The notes: generated by a model from the sequence alone, not told the origin. A stretch of 64,000 nucleotides of DNA from Cyclobacteriaceae bacterium (GCA_012033595.1 JAAUQL010000006.1:1-64000), one strand, 5' to 3'; counted from the first letter of the stretch, positions 29,028-39,183 are shown. Translations and numbers: made by a program.

Positions 29028-30173
29028 ATGCCATTAAAAAAAATAATTGGCAAAATACACCTTTGGCTCGGACTCAGCTCCGGGCTATTGGTGTTTGTCA
29101 TCGCTATTACGGGTTGCATTTATGCTTTTCAGGAAGAAATACAAAACGCTACGCAGAGCTATCGTTTTATCCAGCAACAAGAAAAACCTTTTTTGCCACC
29201 ATCTGAGATACAGCTTATAGCCCTCCAACAGTTGCCAGATAAACACCTGCATGCGATTATGTACCAGGACAGTGTCCACGCTGCAAAGGCAATTTTTTAC
29301 AGCTATGAAGACCAATATTATTTCTTTGTATATATCAATCCATATAGTGGAGAAGTTATGAAAATCAAGGATGTCAATGCGGATTTTTTTCGGTTTATCC
29401 TGGATGGACACTTTTATCTTTGGCTCCCTCCAGAGATTGGCCAACCCATTGCTGCCTCTGCCACGCTTATCTTTTTTTTCATGCTTATATCAGGAATTGT
29501 GCTGTGGTGGCCCAAAAAAAACACCCATTTACGGCAAAAATTGTCCATTAAGCGGGTTTCAGGTTGGAAACGAAAGAACTATGACCTCCACAGTGTCCTG
29601 GGGTTTTACATTTCCTGGCTGGCACTGATCCTGGTATATACCGGCTTGATATGGGGCTTTGAATGGTTTAGAAACAGCGCGTATTATGTCGCTACAGGTG
29701 GGGAAGATTATGTGGAATATCACGATCCAGGGTCTAAAGAAATTAAGGACCAATCTGCGTCAATACCAGCGATCGATCGGGTATGGGCCATCATGAATGC
29801 TGAATATCCCCAGGCTGATTGGATAGAAATCCATCCTCCCGAAGACTCACTTTCCTCCATTGCGGCCAATGCCAACCCTGATGGATCTACCTATTGGAAA
29901 ACCGACTATAGATATTTCGATCAATATACCTTGGAAGAATTGTCTGTCCCCCATATTTACAACAGGCTCCACGAGTCAGGTATGGCACAAAAGCTTTTCC
30001 GGATGAATTATGATATCCATGTAGGAGGGATATTGGGATTGCCTGGAAAAATAATCGCCTTTTTGCTGAGCCTGACCATTGCCTCACTTCCAGTGACAGG
30101 TTTTGTTTTTTGGCTGGGTAAAAGAAAGAAACATAAAACACATCTGTCTTATCCATTATCCTCAACTTTATAA
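29028..30173 (+). CDS. PepSY-associated transmembrane protein
   Basis: 381 residues with four predicted helices (about 15-35, 140-160, 190-215, 340-362) and two PepSY-like periplasmic regions. It starts KIIGKIHLWLGLSSGLLVFVIAITG, the usual opening of PepSY_TM proteins. Relatives such as PiuB and FoxB act beside siderophore receptors, with FoxB-type proteins reported to help reduce or release iron from siderophores at the inner membrane. His residues in the helices (HLWLG, HSVLGFY, HVGG) could bind haem. It is translationally coupled to the next gene (TAATG). Confidence 0.88.
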   Translation: MPLKKIIGKIHLWLGLSSGLLVFVIAITGCIYAFQEEIQNATQSYRFIQQQEKPFLPPSEIQLIALQQLPDKHLHAIMYQDSVHAAKAIFYSYEDQYYFFVYINPYSGEVMKIKDVNADFFRFILDGHFYLWLPPEIGQPIAASATLIFFFMLISGIVLWWPKKNTHLRQKLSIKRVSGWKRKNYDLHSVLGFYISWLALILVYTGLIWGFEWFRNSAYYVATGGEDYVEYHDPGSKEIKDQSASIPAIDRVWAIMNAEYPQADWIEIHPPEDSLSSIAANANPDGSTYWKTDYRYFDQYTLEELSVPHIYNRLHESGMAQKLFRMNYDIHVGGILGLPGKIIAFLLSLTIASLPVTGFVFWLGKRKKHKTHLSYPLSSTL

Positions 30174-30703
30174 TGTCCGCCACAAGTGGGTTTTGCCTGG
30201 GAATTGACTACCAGCCAAATTCCTTGTTAAAGGACATGCAAAAATCTGGCGGCAAGATGATATCGCCATCGATGAAGTGGAAATACCTGATTCGATGTAC
30301 AATGATTTTCTACTGGACAGGGGAAAGATATACAAGGTAATTTTCCAAAAACAGCAATATAGGTTTTGCTTTTATTGGCAGGGTCTGCTGTTGCCGTGCA
30401 GGAGGTTGTGGTTTAGAAGAGGTTAAGGCACCGGTATCTTTAGATGAGGACTTTGAATTTTTCGATTATTATATACTTTTCGGCACCTCTCTCAAAGTAC
30501 AGAAAGTACGTGTTTACAATTACCAGGCAACACATGGCCATCAAATTGGTGGCAAAGGTAGGCTAAAACAATTTTTTGGATATAAAGCTGAAAAGAAACT
30601 GGAATTGGGAAAGAACGATGCCATCTCTGGTGAAACCATATCGGCCAACTCCATCACCTACAATGTCCAGGAGTCGTACCGTTACTTAACACCCAAACGG
30701 TAG
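30173..30703 (+). pseudogene. FMN-binding-domain protein, interrupted reading frame
   Basis: The ATG overlaps the stop of the PepSY gene. In pieces of different frames the DNA reads IDEVEIPDSMYNDFLLDRGKI, then CCCRAGGCGLEEVKAPVSLDE, then VQKVRVYNYQATHGHQIGG, and near the end NDAISGETISANSITY. The last resembles the flavin-attachment motif of FMN-binding (PF04205) domains, where ApbE links FMN to the Thr of DAISGATxS. Several breaks occur: one A appears missing after 30340, two bases are extra soon after, and the start region is out of frame. Real decay and sequencing error cannot be told apart. A role in siderophore or flavin-dependent iron reduction is inferred from the neighbours. Confidence 0.6.
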
Positions 30704-30724
30704 AACAAGGCATAAAATCCATGA

Positions 30725-31485
30725 TTATAAAGTGATGCCCACCGGGCAATGGTCTGAGCCTTCCACCTCATTGAGGATAAAAGTCTCCTGCACAAGATCC
30801 TTCAATGCCCTGCTAACCAGAAAGTAGTCGATTCTCCAGCCAATATTCTTGCTTCGGGCGCCGCCCGATAGCTCCACCACGAGTACTTGACCTCTTCGGG
30901 ATATTTGCTTCTAAAAGTATCGATAAATCCATGGTCGATTAAGGCATTCAAACCATCTATCTCCTTTTGGGTATATCCCGCAGATTTGTTGTAGTTGGCC
31001 TTGGGCCTGGCCAGGTCGATGGGTTGGTGCGCTACATTAAAGTCACCGCAAACCACTACTGGCTTCTTTTCTTCAAGCCGTTTCAAATAGGCCAAAAAGT
31101 CCAGATCCCAGGTTGACCGGTAGTTCAGCCTCAGCAGCTCGCTGCCAGAGTTGGGCACATATACCGTCACCACGAAGTAATTCTCAAACTCTGCAGCGAT
31201 GACCCGCCCCTCCTGATCGTGTTCTTCTACCTCCATATCATATTGGACATTCAGCGGCTTTTGACGCGAAAGTATGGCAGTGCCCGAATAGCCCTTCCTT
31301 GCTTTGGATGCATTGGCATATACATGATAACCCTCGACAAGCTGAAGCGCGATCTGTACTTGTTCGCACGTGGCCTTGGTTTCTTGCAGGCATAAAATGT
31401 CCGCATCCATTTCTTTGACCTTCTGGACAAAATTTTTGTTGAGAATAGCACGTATGCCATTGACATTCCAAGAGACGATTTTCAT
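30725..31485 (-). CDS. xth: Exodeoxyribonuclease III (one base missing)
   Basis: Restoring one G in the run at 30864-30866 gives 253 residues, the standard length of ExoIII/ExoA. It has MKIVSWNVNGIRA, the metal-binding LQETK (Glu near residue 36), the catalytic Tyr region NSGSE, GDFNVAHQPIDLA (Asp/Asn pair), SWWSYR after the break region, IGWRIDYFLVS, and the final EGSDHCPVG with the catalytic His. It repairs abasic sites in DNA. It is convergent with the FMN-binding gene, 21 bases away. Confidence 0.92.
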
Positions 31486-31820
31486 TGGTTTTACTGGATT
31501 GTTTAAACTTTTGAAATAAATACTAAGTGCTGACTTTTGCTAAAAATGGAGTGTAAAATGTACAGTCTTACTAAATCTTTTTAAATGTACGAAAATGTCA
31601 GTCGCCGGTAGCATATAAAATATTATAGCCAACACACTTAATACCAACTTTGCCGAATAGGGATTATAGCCTAAAATGATAATAGTACACCACTTTTTTT
31701 AACTGGTTTTTTTGGACAATATCGTAGGAGATGTAGAACTACAATGTATTTTGACCTATCGGTTTCTTGTAGAAATCGTCTAAATTTAGAATTAACTTAC
31801 TGAACTTTATTTTTATACTT
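31486..31820. other. Intergenic stretch without a gene
   Basis: About 335 A/T-rich bases between the divergent xth and isomerase genes. There is a 12-bp palindrome TCTAAATTTAGA at 31779-31790, 31 bases before the ATG at 31821, but no promoter that fits the TTG/TAnnTTTG pattern well. I see no coding sequence or repeat. Confidence 0.4.
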
Positions 31821-33403
31821 ATGCGCTCAAGATCAATCCTATCCTTTGCTATTTCGCTGTTGCTTTTTAGCTGTACACAACAAAAAGAAACAACAACCAT
31901 AGATCCTGGGGAAATCAGGGCTCTCTCCAATCCCATTTTTGTCTTCAACAATGCTTTCATCAGCAATGAAGTCCAACAAATATCATTGGAAGACCAAGCC
32001 GTTTTATTAAATGAACTTGGTTTTGATGGCATTGAGCACCAGGAGGTAGAAGGGCTGCTAGAGACAGAAAAAGTGTTTAAAAATCATGGCCTGAATATTT
32101 ATGCGGATTATATGAAAATAGATATCGATCATGAACCACACTATTTGCTGGCTTGGAAAGAAGTGATTCCGAAGCTGAAAGGATCGAACATAATTTTATG
32201 GACACATATCCATTCTGAAAAATACCAACCATCTGATGAATCTGCCGATGAAGAAGTAGTAAAAATACTGGTGGAATTGGCCGATTTCGCGGAGCCTTAT
32301 GGCGTGCGTATTGCCATCTATCCCCATACCGGATTTTTAGCTGAGAAGTCTGATGATTCTTATCGACTGGCTGTTAGGGCCAACCGCAGTAATGTGGGTT
32401 CTGTTTTCAACCTTTGCCACTTTTTAAAAACAGAAAAGGAAGAAAACCTGAAATCAGCAATAAACAGGACGTTGCCAAGACTTTTTGCCGTTTCCATTTC
32501 AGGGCTGACGGAGGCGATACACAATCCATGAACTGGGATCAATTAATTCAACCGTTGGGAGACGGAAGTTTTGATGTATATCCTGTTGTTGAACTGCTGG
32601 CCGACATAGGTTATACCGGGCCAATCGGGGTCCAATGCTATAATATTCCAGGCGATCCGTTCATTTATTTGAAAAAGAGCCGCGCTACCTGGGAAAAATG
32701 GAAACAGCAATATGCCTGCACTCCCAATAAACTTACTGAAACAGAGCAGCAGGAAGGCTGGCAGCTCCTCTTCGATGGTAAAAGCGTTGAACAGTGGAAA
32801 GGCGTCAACCTGGATTCATTCCCGACGTCAGGATGGAAAGTGTTAAATGGAAATCTGATTGCCAAAGCTGCCTACGGTGACGAATCAGGAAATGGTGGTG
32901 ATATTCTTACAAAAAAGAAATTTGGCCAATTTATATTGAAATGGGATTGGCTCATGGAGACTAAAGGTGGCAATAGTGGAGTAAAATACTTCGTACAGGA
33001 AGGTATTGGTGATAATACCGCATATGGCTATGGATTGGAATACCAAATTCTTGATGATAACAACCATGAATGGATGCTAAATGGAAAGATGCAACCCAAC
33101 GACTACCATACCATGGGTGCACTATATGAATTGTATCCTGCTTCCGCAGATAAGCGCCCCAGCCCACTCGGGCTGTGGAATACCAGCATGATTGTGTGTG
33201 AAGGAAGCCGTGTGGAGCACTGGCTCAATGGATATAAAATAGTGGAGTATGACCGCACAAGTGACGATTTCAAAGAAAAAATAGCTCAAAGTAAATTCAG
33301 GGATATCCCTGATTATGGCACTTTTGCTACCGGTCATATTTTGCTTCAAGATCATGGCAGTACTGTGCAATACCGGAACTTAAAAATAAAAGAACTTCCA
33401 TAA
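31821..33403 (+). CDS. Lipoprotein: sugar isomerase-like TIM barrel fused to DUF1080 (one base missing)
   Basis: A G restored at 32502-32504 joins frames 31821-32531 and 32414-33403 into 527 residues (SISG then ADGGDTQS). It starts with a lipoprotein signal (LLLFSC, Cys about 17). About residues 40-300 resemble AP-endonuclease-2-type sugar isomerases (IYPHTG, NVGSVFNLCHFLK, IGVQCYNIPGDP), and about 310-525 form a DUF1080/3-keto-disaccharide hydrolase-like beta domain (GWQLLFDGKSVEQWKG, SGVKYFVQ). Such domains work on 3-keto-glycosides. It lies 17 bases before a Tat-exported Gfo/Idh/MocA protein, so joint periplasmic sugar oxidation and cleavage is inferred. Confidence 0.85.
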
Positions 33404-33420
33404 GCCATAAACCCGGAAAA

Positions 33421-34743
33421 ATGAATTTGAAACGCAGGAAATTTTTGAAAAAGTCAGCGATAGGGTCAATAGCATCATTTGCCATCCCTGCCATTATTCC
33501 CTCTTCTGTATTGGGCGGCACCGCGCCTTCCAACCGCATCAATCTAGCCATGATTGGCTGTGGACGACAAACTATCAATCCCAATATTCCACAACTTTTA
33601 AATTCGAGCCACGCCAAAATTGTGGCAGTCTGCGATTTAGATACATGGAGACTTGCCAACGCGCAAAAACAAGTCAATGATTTTTATTCAAAAGAAAAGA
33701 CCGGAAGATATAGTGGCTGCAAAACAATGACCGACCACCGGGAAGTCATGCTTGATAAAGATGTAGATGCCGTAATGATTGCCACACCTGACCATTGGCA
33801 CGTGCCAGTAGCTATAGAGGCTGCAAGGGCAGGTAAACATATTTCATTGGAGAAACCTATCTCTACATGCATTGGTCACGGCCAAAAATTAATTGAAGCA
33901 ATCAAGGAACATAAGGTCATTACGCGCAACGATAGCGAGTTTCGGACTCTGCCTTCTTTTCATAAGGCTGTAGAACTCGTTCGCAATGGGCGTATTGGAA
34001 AGATCAACCGTATTTACGTCGCAGTCCCTGCAGAGCTGAACGGATCGGCATTGCCACCACAACCCACTGCTAAAGTACCTGCAGAACTCAACTATGATCA
34101 ATGGCTAGGACCAGCATGGGAAGCCCCCTATACTGAAAAACGTGTCCATGACCAAAAATCCTACGGACGCCCTGGCTGGATGCGGGTAGATGCTTATTGC
34201 AATGGGATGATTTCAAATTGGGGAGCACATCTTATGGGTATTGCCCAGTGGGGGAACAACACAGAATATACTGGCCCTATCTTAATAGAAGGTACTGGAC
34301 AATTTGACAAAGGATTGTGGAACACACTAAATCAATTTGATATCAGATATGAATATGCCAATGGCGTAGAGTTGTTCTATAAAATCGAGCGACCATATGT
34401 GCGCTTTGAAGGTGCCGAGGGCTGGGTAGAAGTGGAATACCCAGACAAACTCAGCGCAAGCTCAAAGGAAATTCTGGATTCTGTGATCAAGCCCAATGAG
34501 ATGTTGCTCAAGGATATCCCTTCTGACAAAGAAGATTTCTTGATATCAGTAAAAGAAAATAGCCCTTCACTCGAACCACTGGAGACAGCCCATCGTACCA
34601 TTTCAATGTGCCAATTGGGCTTGATCTCCGTCCGTGTTGGTACGGCGGTGAAATGGGATCCTGATAGCCAACAAATCGTAGAGGACAATGCTGCCTCGGC
34701 GATGTTGGACATACCTATCAGAGAAAAATATTTCAAATTTTGA
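33421..34743 (+). CDS. Tat-exported Gfo/Idh/MocA-family oxidoreductase
   Basis: 440 residues. The start MNLKRRKFLKKSAIGSIASF has the twin-arginine motif (RRKFLK) and an export signal to about residue 32. The Rossmann motif is degenerate (NLAMIGCGRQTI), followed by TPDHWHVPVAIEAARAGKHISLEKPIS, the characteristic family motif with EKP (Lys in the active site). A second domain (about 160-440) completes the family shape. Members with Tat signals next to DUF1080 proteins oxidise sugar C3 positions using bound NAD(H). Substrate unknown. Confidence 0.9.
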   Translation: MNLKRRKFLKKSAIGSIASFAIPAIIPSSVLGGTAPSNRINLAMIGCGRQTINPNIPQLLNSSHAKIVAVCDLDTWRLANAQKQVNDFYSKEKTGRYSGCKTMTDHREVMLDKDVDAVMIATPDHWHVPVAIEAARAGKHISLEKPISTCIGHGQKLIEAIKEHKVITRNDSEFRTLPSFHKAVELVRNGRIGKINRIYVAVPAELNGSALPPQPTAKVPAELNYDQWLGPAWEAPYTEKRVHDQKSYGRPGWMRVDAYCNGMISNWGAHLMGIAQWGNNTEYTGPILIEGTGQFDKGLWNTLNQFDIRYEYANGVELFYKIERPYVRFEGAEGWVEVEYPDKLSASSKEILDSVIKPNEMLLKDIPSDKEDFLISVKENSPSLEPLETAHRTISMCQLGLISVRVGTAVKWDPDSQQIVEDNAASAMLDIPIREKYFKF

Positions 34744-35209
34744 TATGCATTCAAATTAGTTAATAGGGTCTGCCAATACCTCTCTATTATCATGTTTTCA
34801 ACTAATTCACCAGGATTTTGCTTTATTTTCGCTTAGCTTTTGAATGAATATTTGGTCATCAGACTAATAGTGCTTGCCCTTGAACCAGTGATGAGAAACA
34901 ATTAAAATAAATTAGTGTTGAAAGACCTTTTAGTACACCATATCTGCACAGAAATTCCTTGGTTGTTTTTTCTTTCAACAAAAAAAGGTATATAACCAAA
35001 GAAAAATCAAGACGAAACAATGTTTCCACACTCCTCCTCTTCCTTGTTGAGCCAGCGCTCGTTTCCATTAATTTTGTCATATACAAAATTTTACATTTTT
35101 AAGCTTACCTTTCTTTATGCAGAGACACAGCCTCAGCAAAAGAAACTGAAGGTGAATGAGCATTGATTGCTTTGGATAAAGCAAATAAAAGGCAGTAAAA
35201 TTTACCTAA
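34744..35209. other. Intergenic region holding one copy of a dispersed repeat
   Basis: This 466-base region between convergent genes contains the repeat listed at 34790-34903. The rest is A/T-rich, with no credible coding frame. Confidence 0.4.
34790..34903. repeat. Dispersed repeat, copy 1
   Basis: About 114 bases match 62774-62889 in the same direction without large gaps. Shared blocks include ATCATGTTT, TTTTGAATGAATATT, and a CCAGTGATG-GAAACAATT block. By eye the copies are roughly 70% identical. Neither copy has a coding frame; both lie in spacers at gene ends. Possibly the end of an old insertion element or a non-autonomous repeat. Confidence 0.5.
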
Positions 35210-36382
35210 TCACAACGCCATCCTCAATGCCTCATGCAACTCATCCCGGTCGAGATCTATTGGGTTGAACTTATTGCTGGTGTTATCAATGATTTTTTCA
35301 AAATCATTTTCTGTGACGCCATAAGCACCAAGGCCGGGTATAGCAAAGCCATCAGTCCACTGTCCAATAACTCCAAGCAGCAAGTCGATATAGTAAGCAT
35401 CGCTGGTGTTTTTGTCTTTGCTGAAGAGTTTGCCAATACGTGCATATTTCCACAAGCGCTCGCCACCTCCGTGTTCTTTCCTAAGTTTTGCTACGGTCAG
35501 TTGGTTGACGGGCGCCATCATGCGGGCGCATATTAGTCCATGTGGTATATCGAAGTATCCGCCTATGGATGAGGCAAATCCATGTACCGTACCCAAGCCA
35601 GCGTTGGCCAGCACCAGGCCAGAAAGCATAGCGGCATAGGCCATCCCTTCTCTGGCCAACAGTTCCTGTCCATGATTGACGGCCACAACCAAGCTGTCGC
35701 GCACCTTGCGGATACCATCCACTGCCAATGCATCGCTCATCGGGTTGGCGCCAATAGAAAGGTAAGCTTCGAGCAATTGTGTGAAAGCGTCCATTCCACT
35801 TTGGGCGGTGACGGACTTGGGGCAATTGAGCATTAGCTTCGGATCTACCAGGGCAATGTCAGGCACATAGCGGTCGTGCCGGATGGACTTTTTATACCCC
35901 TGAGCCCCCACTTCGCTGATCACGGCGTTTTTGGTGGTCTCCGAACCCGTACCCGCCGTGGTGGGTACTGCAATGAAGGGAAGCTTTTGGCCTGAAGTCT
36001 GCCTGGTACCGACACCCTCCAGATACTCCGCAACTGAGCCTTGCTCAAACCACATGGCCGATATGGCCTTGCCTGCATCTACCACACTACCACCTCCGAT
36101 GGCCACCACCACATCCACGTCTCTGTCTCTGTATTGAGACACATATCCGTCAATGATGCCGGGAGTTGGTTCTTTTTCAACCACACAGTGTTCCCAACTG
36201 ATGTGGGTCGTTTCAAACAGATTTCCAAGTTTTTTCCAGTGTGCCGATTGTACAAATGAATGCTTGCCCGTGACCAGCAAGATTGATTTTCCATAGCCCT
36301 CGATGTGCTTTGGAAGCAGGCTCAACTTGCCCGAACCAAATATGATCGCGGGCGAAGCAGCAAATTTAAAGTCTATTCCCAT
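35210..36382 (-). CDS. Iron-containing alcohol dehydrogenase
   Basis: 390 residues of the group III (iron-activated) ADH family. The nucleotide site GGGSVVDAGKA is near residue 100, GTGSETT near 145, and the metal ligands fit DALAVDGIRK and the segment MDAFTQLLEAY, with His in TVHGFASSIGG and FDIPHG. The family oxidises or reduces alcohols, aldehydes and diols; the substrate is not assignable. It overlaps the ABM monooxygenase gene by 10 bases, so both are probably expressed together. Confidence 0.92.
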   Translation of the reverse strand: MGIDFKFAASPAIIFGSGKLSLLPKHIEGYGKSILLVTGKHSFVQSAHWKKLGNLFETTHISWEHCVVEKEPTPGIIDGYVSQYRDRDVDVVVAIGGGSVVDAGKAISAMWFEQGSVAEYLEGVGTRQTSGQKLPFIAVPTTAGTGSETTKNAVISEVGAQGYKKSIRHDRYVPDIALVDPKLMLNCPKSVTAQSGMDAFTQLLEAYLSIGANPMSDALAVDGIRKVRDSLVVAVNHGQELLAREGMAYAAMLSGLVLANAGLGTVHGFASSIGGYFDIPHGLICARMMAPVNQLTVAKLRKEHGGGERLWKYARIGKLFSKDKNTSDAYYIDLLLGVIGQWTDGFAIPGLGAYGVTENDFEKIIDNTSNKFNPIDLDRDELHEALRMAL

Positions 36383-36684
36383 ACCGCCATGCCTATTGGT
36401 GCCAGTAAGGTATATTTCTCACCCATTCTGGGTTTGTACATCCACTCGGCTACGGTATCGCGCCAGATTTTATAGTGTTCGGTTTCTTTGTGTGCCGCAG
36501 CGGCATCTTCTGAGATATATGCTTCGTAGATCACAAACTTGGAAGAATTGTCATCGGCCTGCGACAGGTCGAAACGCAGGTTTCCCGGTTCTTTTATTGA
36601 TTTTTTGTGGTTGGCAATCGTGGCCTGAATAAATGAATCTATGTTTTTGGGCTTGACCCAAACATGTACGAAAGTGACAATCAT
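36373..36684 (-). CDS. Antibiotic biosynthesis monooxygenase (ABM/LsrG-like) domain protein
   Basis: 103 residues forming one ABM ferredoxin-like domain: FVHVWVKPKNIDSFIQAT, then EPGNLRFDLSQADDNSSKF, and FVIYEAYISEDAAAAHKETEHYKIW. The EPGNLRFDL and HKETEHY segments are typical of small ABM enzymes such as quinol monooxygenases and LsrG isomerases. Such proteins act as dimers on small quinones or ketones. It lies directly upstream of, and overlaps, an iron alcohol dehydrogenase, suggesting a shared catabolic role. Confidence 0.88.
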   Translation of the reverse strand: MIVTFVHVWVKPKNIDSFIQATIANHKKSIKEPGNLRFDLSQADDNSSKFVIYEAYISEDAAAAHKETEHYKIWRDTVAEWMYKPRMGEKYTLLAPIGMAVWE

Positions 36685-36863
36685 AGTGCTATTTTTTTGT
36701 TCAAAAAGAACTTAAAGTTAAGGCTTAACTGGCACAGATGAAAAAACACACCGTAGTATTTGTACCGATTGTTTTTGCGTTCAGATCGATTTAAGGAGCA
36801 TTTTTTCTTATAAATACAGGTGACAATTGCCGATTTCGTTCATTAATGGTAAATCTTAAGTTT

Positions 36864-36944
36864 ATGGAGAATTTTAAGGATGTCGCCATCATTTTTGCAA
36901 AAGTGTTCCTTCTGGTAGTTCTGGCTATTTTTTTACTTACATAA
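36864..36944 (+). CDS. Possible 26-residue membrane peptide
   Basis: In the 320-base spacer between the ABM gene and cobU, an ATG at 36864 opens 26 codons: a short acidic head (MENFKDVA) and a single hydrophobic helix (IIFAKVFLLVVLAIFLLT). The shape is that of a small membrane peptide, but nothing else supports it. The rest of 36685-37005 shows no gene. Confidence 0.25.
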   Translation: MENFKDVAIIFAKVFLLVVLAIFLLT

Positions 36945-37005
36945 GTTGCCAAAAAATCCACCCTCGAAAACGATTAAAGCTGAATTTCATCCACATCAGG
37001 CCCAA

Positions 37006-37509
37006 CTATTTCAAACATAAAGGCAAACCGGAAACCATAAAAAAAGCCTTGTGAGACCGGGATGCAATATACTGATTGACCCATCCCTGCAGGTCAACGA
37101 ATTTTCGCCCAAGCTCGGTGTCGGCATGGAGCCCCATGCCCAGCTCATTGCTAACGATAATGAAATCGGCCTTCTGGGCAAACAAGTCATTTAACTCATC
37201 CTTTGCTTCTTGCAGGCAGCGATCGATATCGGCACTATGATCCATATAAAAATTGGTGAGCCAAAGTGTAACACAATCCAGTAATACCACGCGTCCTTCA
37301 AAATCATGTTTCGAAAGGTATTTTTCTTCTTCAATATTTGTCCAGCGCTCATCGCGGTCGGCCTGGTGTCGCTCAATACGTGCCTGGTGGTCATTGTCCC
37401 AAATGCGCGATGTGGCCAGATAAACCGGTGTGTCAGATAGATTGAGCGCCAGTCGCTGCGCAAAAGAGCTCTTTCCGCTTCTGGCACCGCCACTGATGTA
37501 GTAGATCAT
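37006..37509 (-). CDS. cobU: Adenosylcobinamide kinase / guanylyltransferase
   Basis: 167 residues. P-loop GGARSGKSS (about residues 7-15), the RIERHQADRDERW segment with the His that takes GMP (near 48), the strand VVLLDCVTLWLTNF, and the terminal VSGLPLCLK. This matches CobU/CobP, which phosphorylates adenosylcobinamide and transfers GMP to it late in cobalamin assembly or salvage. No other cob gene is in the window and no cobalamin riboswitch was recognised upstream. Confidence 0.93.
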   Translation of the reverse strand: MIYYISGGARSGKSSFAQRLALNLSDTPVYLATSRIWDNDHQARIERHQADRDERWTNIEEEKYLSKHDFEGRVVLLDCVTLWLTNFYMDHSADIDRCLQEAKDELNDLFAQKADFIIVSNELGMGLHADTELGRKFVDLQGWVNQYIASRSHKAFFMVSGLPLCLK

Positions 37510-37648
37510 GTTTGGTTATTTGGTTAGTGTATTACTGAGTGATTAAATCGATGGAATGGAGGGACATTAAAATGTAATTTACCGTGCCTGCCTCGAAATT
37601 AGCGCAAAAAAATTGAAGTAAACAAAGCCTGAACCCGGGCAACCTGGC

Positions 37649-38275
37649 TTAAGGTATATCCAAAAATTTATGTATCTGCAAAGATATTTCCCAATGCGGA
37701 TTGTTCTTGATATATGCCACGATTTGCGGCATCATGTCCCGGGCTTTTGACCATTCTGGCTGCAAAAAGAGTTTACAACCCCATTTCACCTTACCGGACA
37801 TATTCTCTGCCCAGGCGAAGTCATTTTTATTATAAACAATCACCTTGAGCTCATCTGCCGACTGCAAACATTCCTGCAAAGGTTTTTTAAATTTCTTTGG
37901 CGAAAGGCAAATCCAATCCCAGGTGCCTGTGATCGGATAGGCGCCTGAAGTTTCTATATGGGTCTGAAAGCCATTTTTTCTGAGCTGAGCGGTGAGTTCG
38001 GCAAGGTCGTACATGCATGGCTCTCCGCCCGTAACCACCACAATACGCGATTTGGCTCCACTGGCTTGAGTTATGATCTTGCGGATATCGGTCAACGGAT
38101 GTGCTGCGGCATCCCATGATTCCTTTACATCGCACCATGAACATCCGACATCACAGCCTCCCAGGCGGATAAAAAAGGCTGCCTTTCCGGAATGATGCCC
38201 TTCGCCCTGGAGGGTGTAAAAACTCTCCATCAGTGGCAATTTGCCATTTAAAGGATTTTGTTCACTGTGCGACAT
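37649..38275 (-). CDS. queE: 7-carboxy-7-deazaguanine synthase
   Basis: 208 residues, a minimal radical-SAM enzyme. The 4Fe-4S cluster is bound by C-x3-C-x2-C in GGCDVGCSWCDVK, and substrate/SAM motifs include SFYTLQGEGHHSGKAAFFIRLGG and VVTGGEP. QueE makes 7-carboxy-7-deazaguanine from carboxytetrahydropterin for queuosine synthesis. Other que genes are not seen here. It lies just before folD on the same strand (25-base gap), perhaps one transcript. Confidence 0.93.
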   Translation of the reverse strand: MSHSEQNPLNGKLPLMESFYTLQGEGHHSGKAAFFIRLGGCDVGCSWCDVKESWDAAAHPLTDIRKIITQASGAKSRIVVVTGGEPCMYDLAELTAQLRKNGFQTHIETSGAYPITGTWDWICLSPKKFKKPLQECLQSADELKVIVYNKNDFAWAENMSGKVKWGCKLFLQPEWSKARDMMPQIVAYIKNNPHWEISLQIHKFLDIP

Positions 38276-38299
38276 TCAGGAAGTTGATAATAAAATTTC

Positions 38300-39183
38300 T
38301 TATTTGTATATGGCCTTTTGCGACGCCAGGAGCGTATTCATGAGCAGCGAAGCGCGGGTCATAGGACCAACTCCTCCGGGTACGGGAGTAATATAACTGC
38401 ATTTGGGAGCTACTTCATCAAAATTAACGTCACCTTTGAGCGAAAGCCGCTTTTCTTCGATGGGTCCTCGACCCTCGAAATCCCCACATCTATCACCACG
38501 GCACCATCGCGAACCATATCGCCGGTAAGAAAGCCGGGAATACCCAGCGCGGCAATAATGATATCTGCCTGTAAGGTCATGGCCTTGATATCTTTGGTGC
38601 GGCTATGGCAAAGGGTAACGGTGCAATTGCCAGGATAAGCCTTTCGCGAAAGCAACATACTCATTGGCGAACCCACAATATCACTGCGGCCTATCACGAC
38701 ACAGTGTTTGCCTGCGGTTTCTATCTTATACCTTTCGATGAGCTGCAATATTCCGTATGGGGTGGCCGAAATATATGCCGGAAGACTCTTGGCCATGCGA
38801 CCCACATTCACTGGATGGAAACCATCCACATCTTTTTCGGGTTTGATCATATCGGTCACCTTGTCCACAGAGATATGCTTTGGAACAGGCAACTGTACTA
38901 TAAGTCCATCAATATCAGGATCAGCATTTATTTTCTGAACCTCAGCAAGCAGCTCTGCTTCTGAGACCGAACCATCGAATCGCTTTAAAGTAGAGACAAA
39001 ACCCACCTGTTCGCAATCCTTCACTTTGTTGCTCACATATGTTTCGCTGGCGCCATCGTTGCCGACCAAAATCGCAGCCAGATGAGGTATTTTACCACCC
39101 TGGGATTTTATCACTTTTACCTTTTCTGCTATTTCTATCCTGATATCGGATGAAGTCTTGTTTCCGTCAAGTATTATCGCCAT
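38300..39183 (-). CDS. folD: Methylenetetrahydrofolate dehydrogenase/cyclohydrolase (one base missing)
   Basis: Restoring a base near 38440-38441 joins KKSGFR to [11 protein letters not shown] and gives 294 residues, the usual FolD length. Visible signatures are [16 protein letters not shown] (with the catalytic Lys), [11 protein letters not shown], the [11 protein letters not shown] motif, [14 protein letters not shown] for NADP binding, and the terminal [19 protein letters not shown]. It interconverts methylene- and formyl-tetrahydrofolate. Because the function is usually essential and single copy, the frame break is probably a sequencing error. Confidence 0.92.

Noticed and set aside
34859..35086. 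Leftward 75-codon frame in a spacer
   Set aside because: It overlaps a dispersed repeat, has no motifs, and its counterpart repeat copy does not keep the frame.
37510..37648. Possible cobalamin riboswitch upstream of cobU
   Set aside because: No B12-box-like sequence or matching structure could be recognised in the short spacer.
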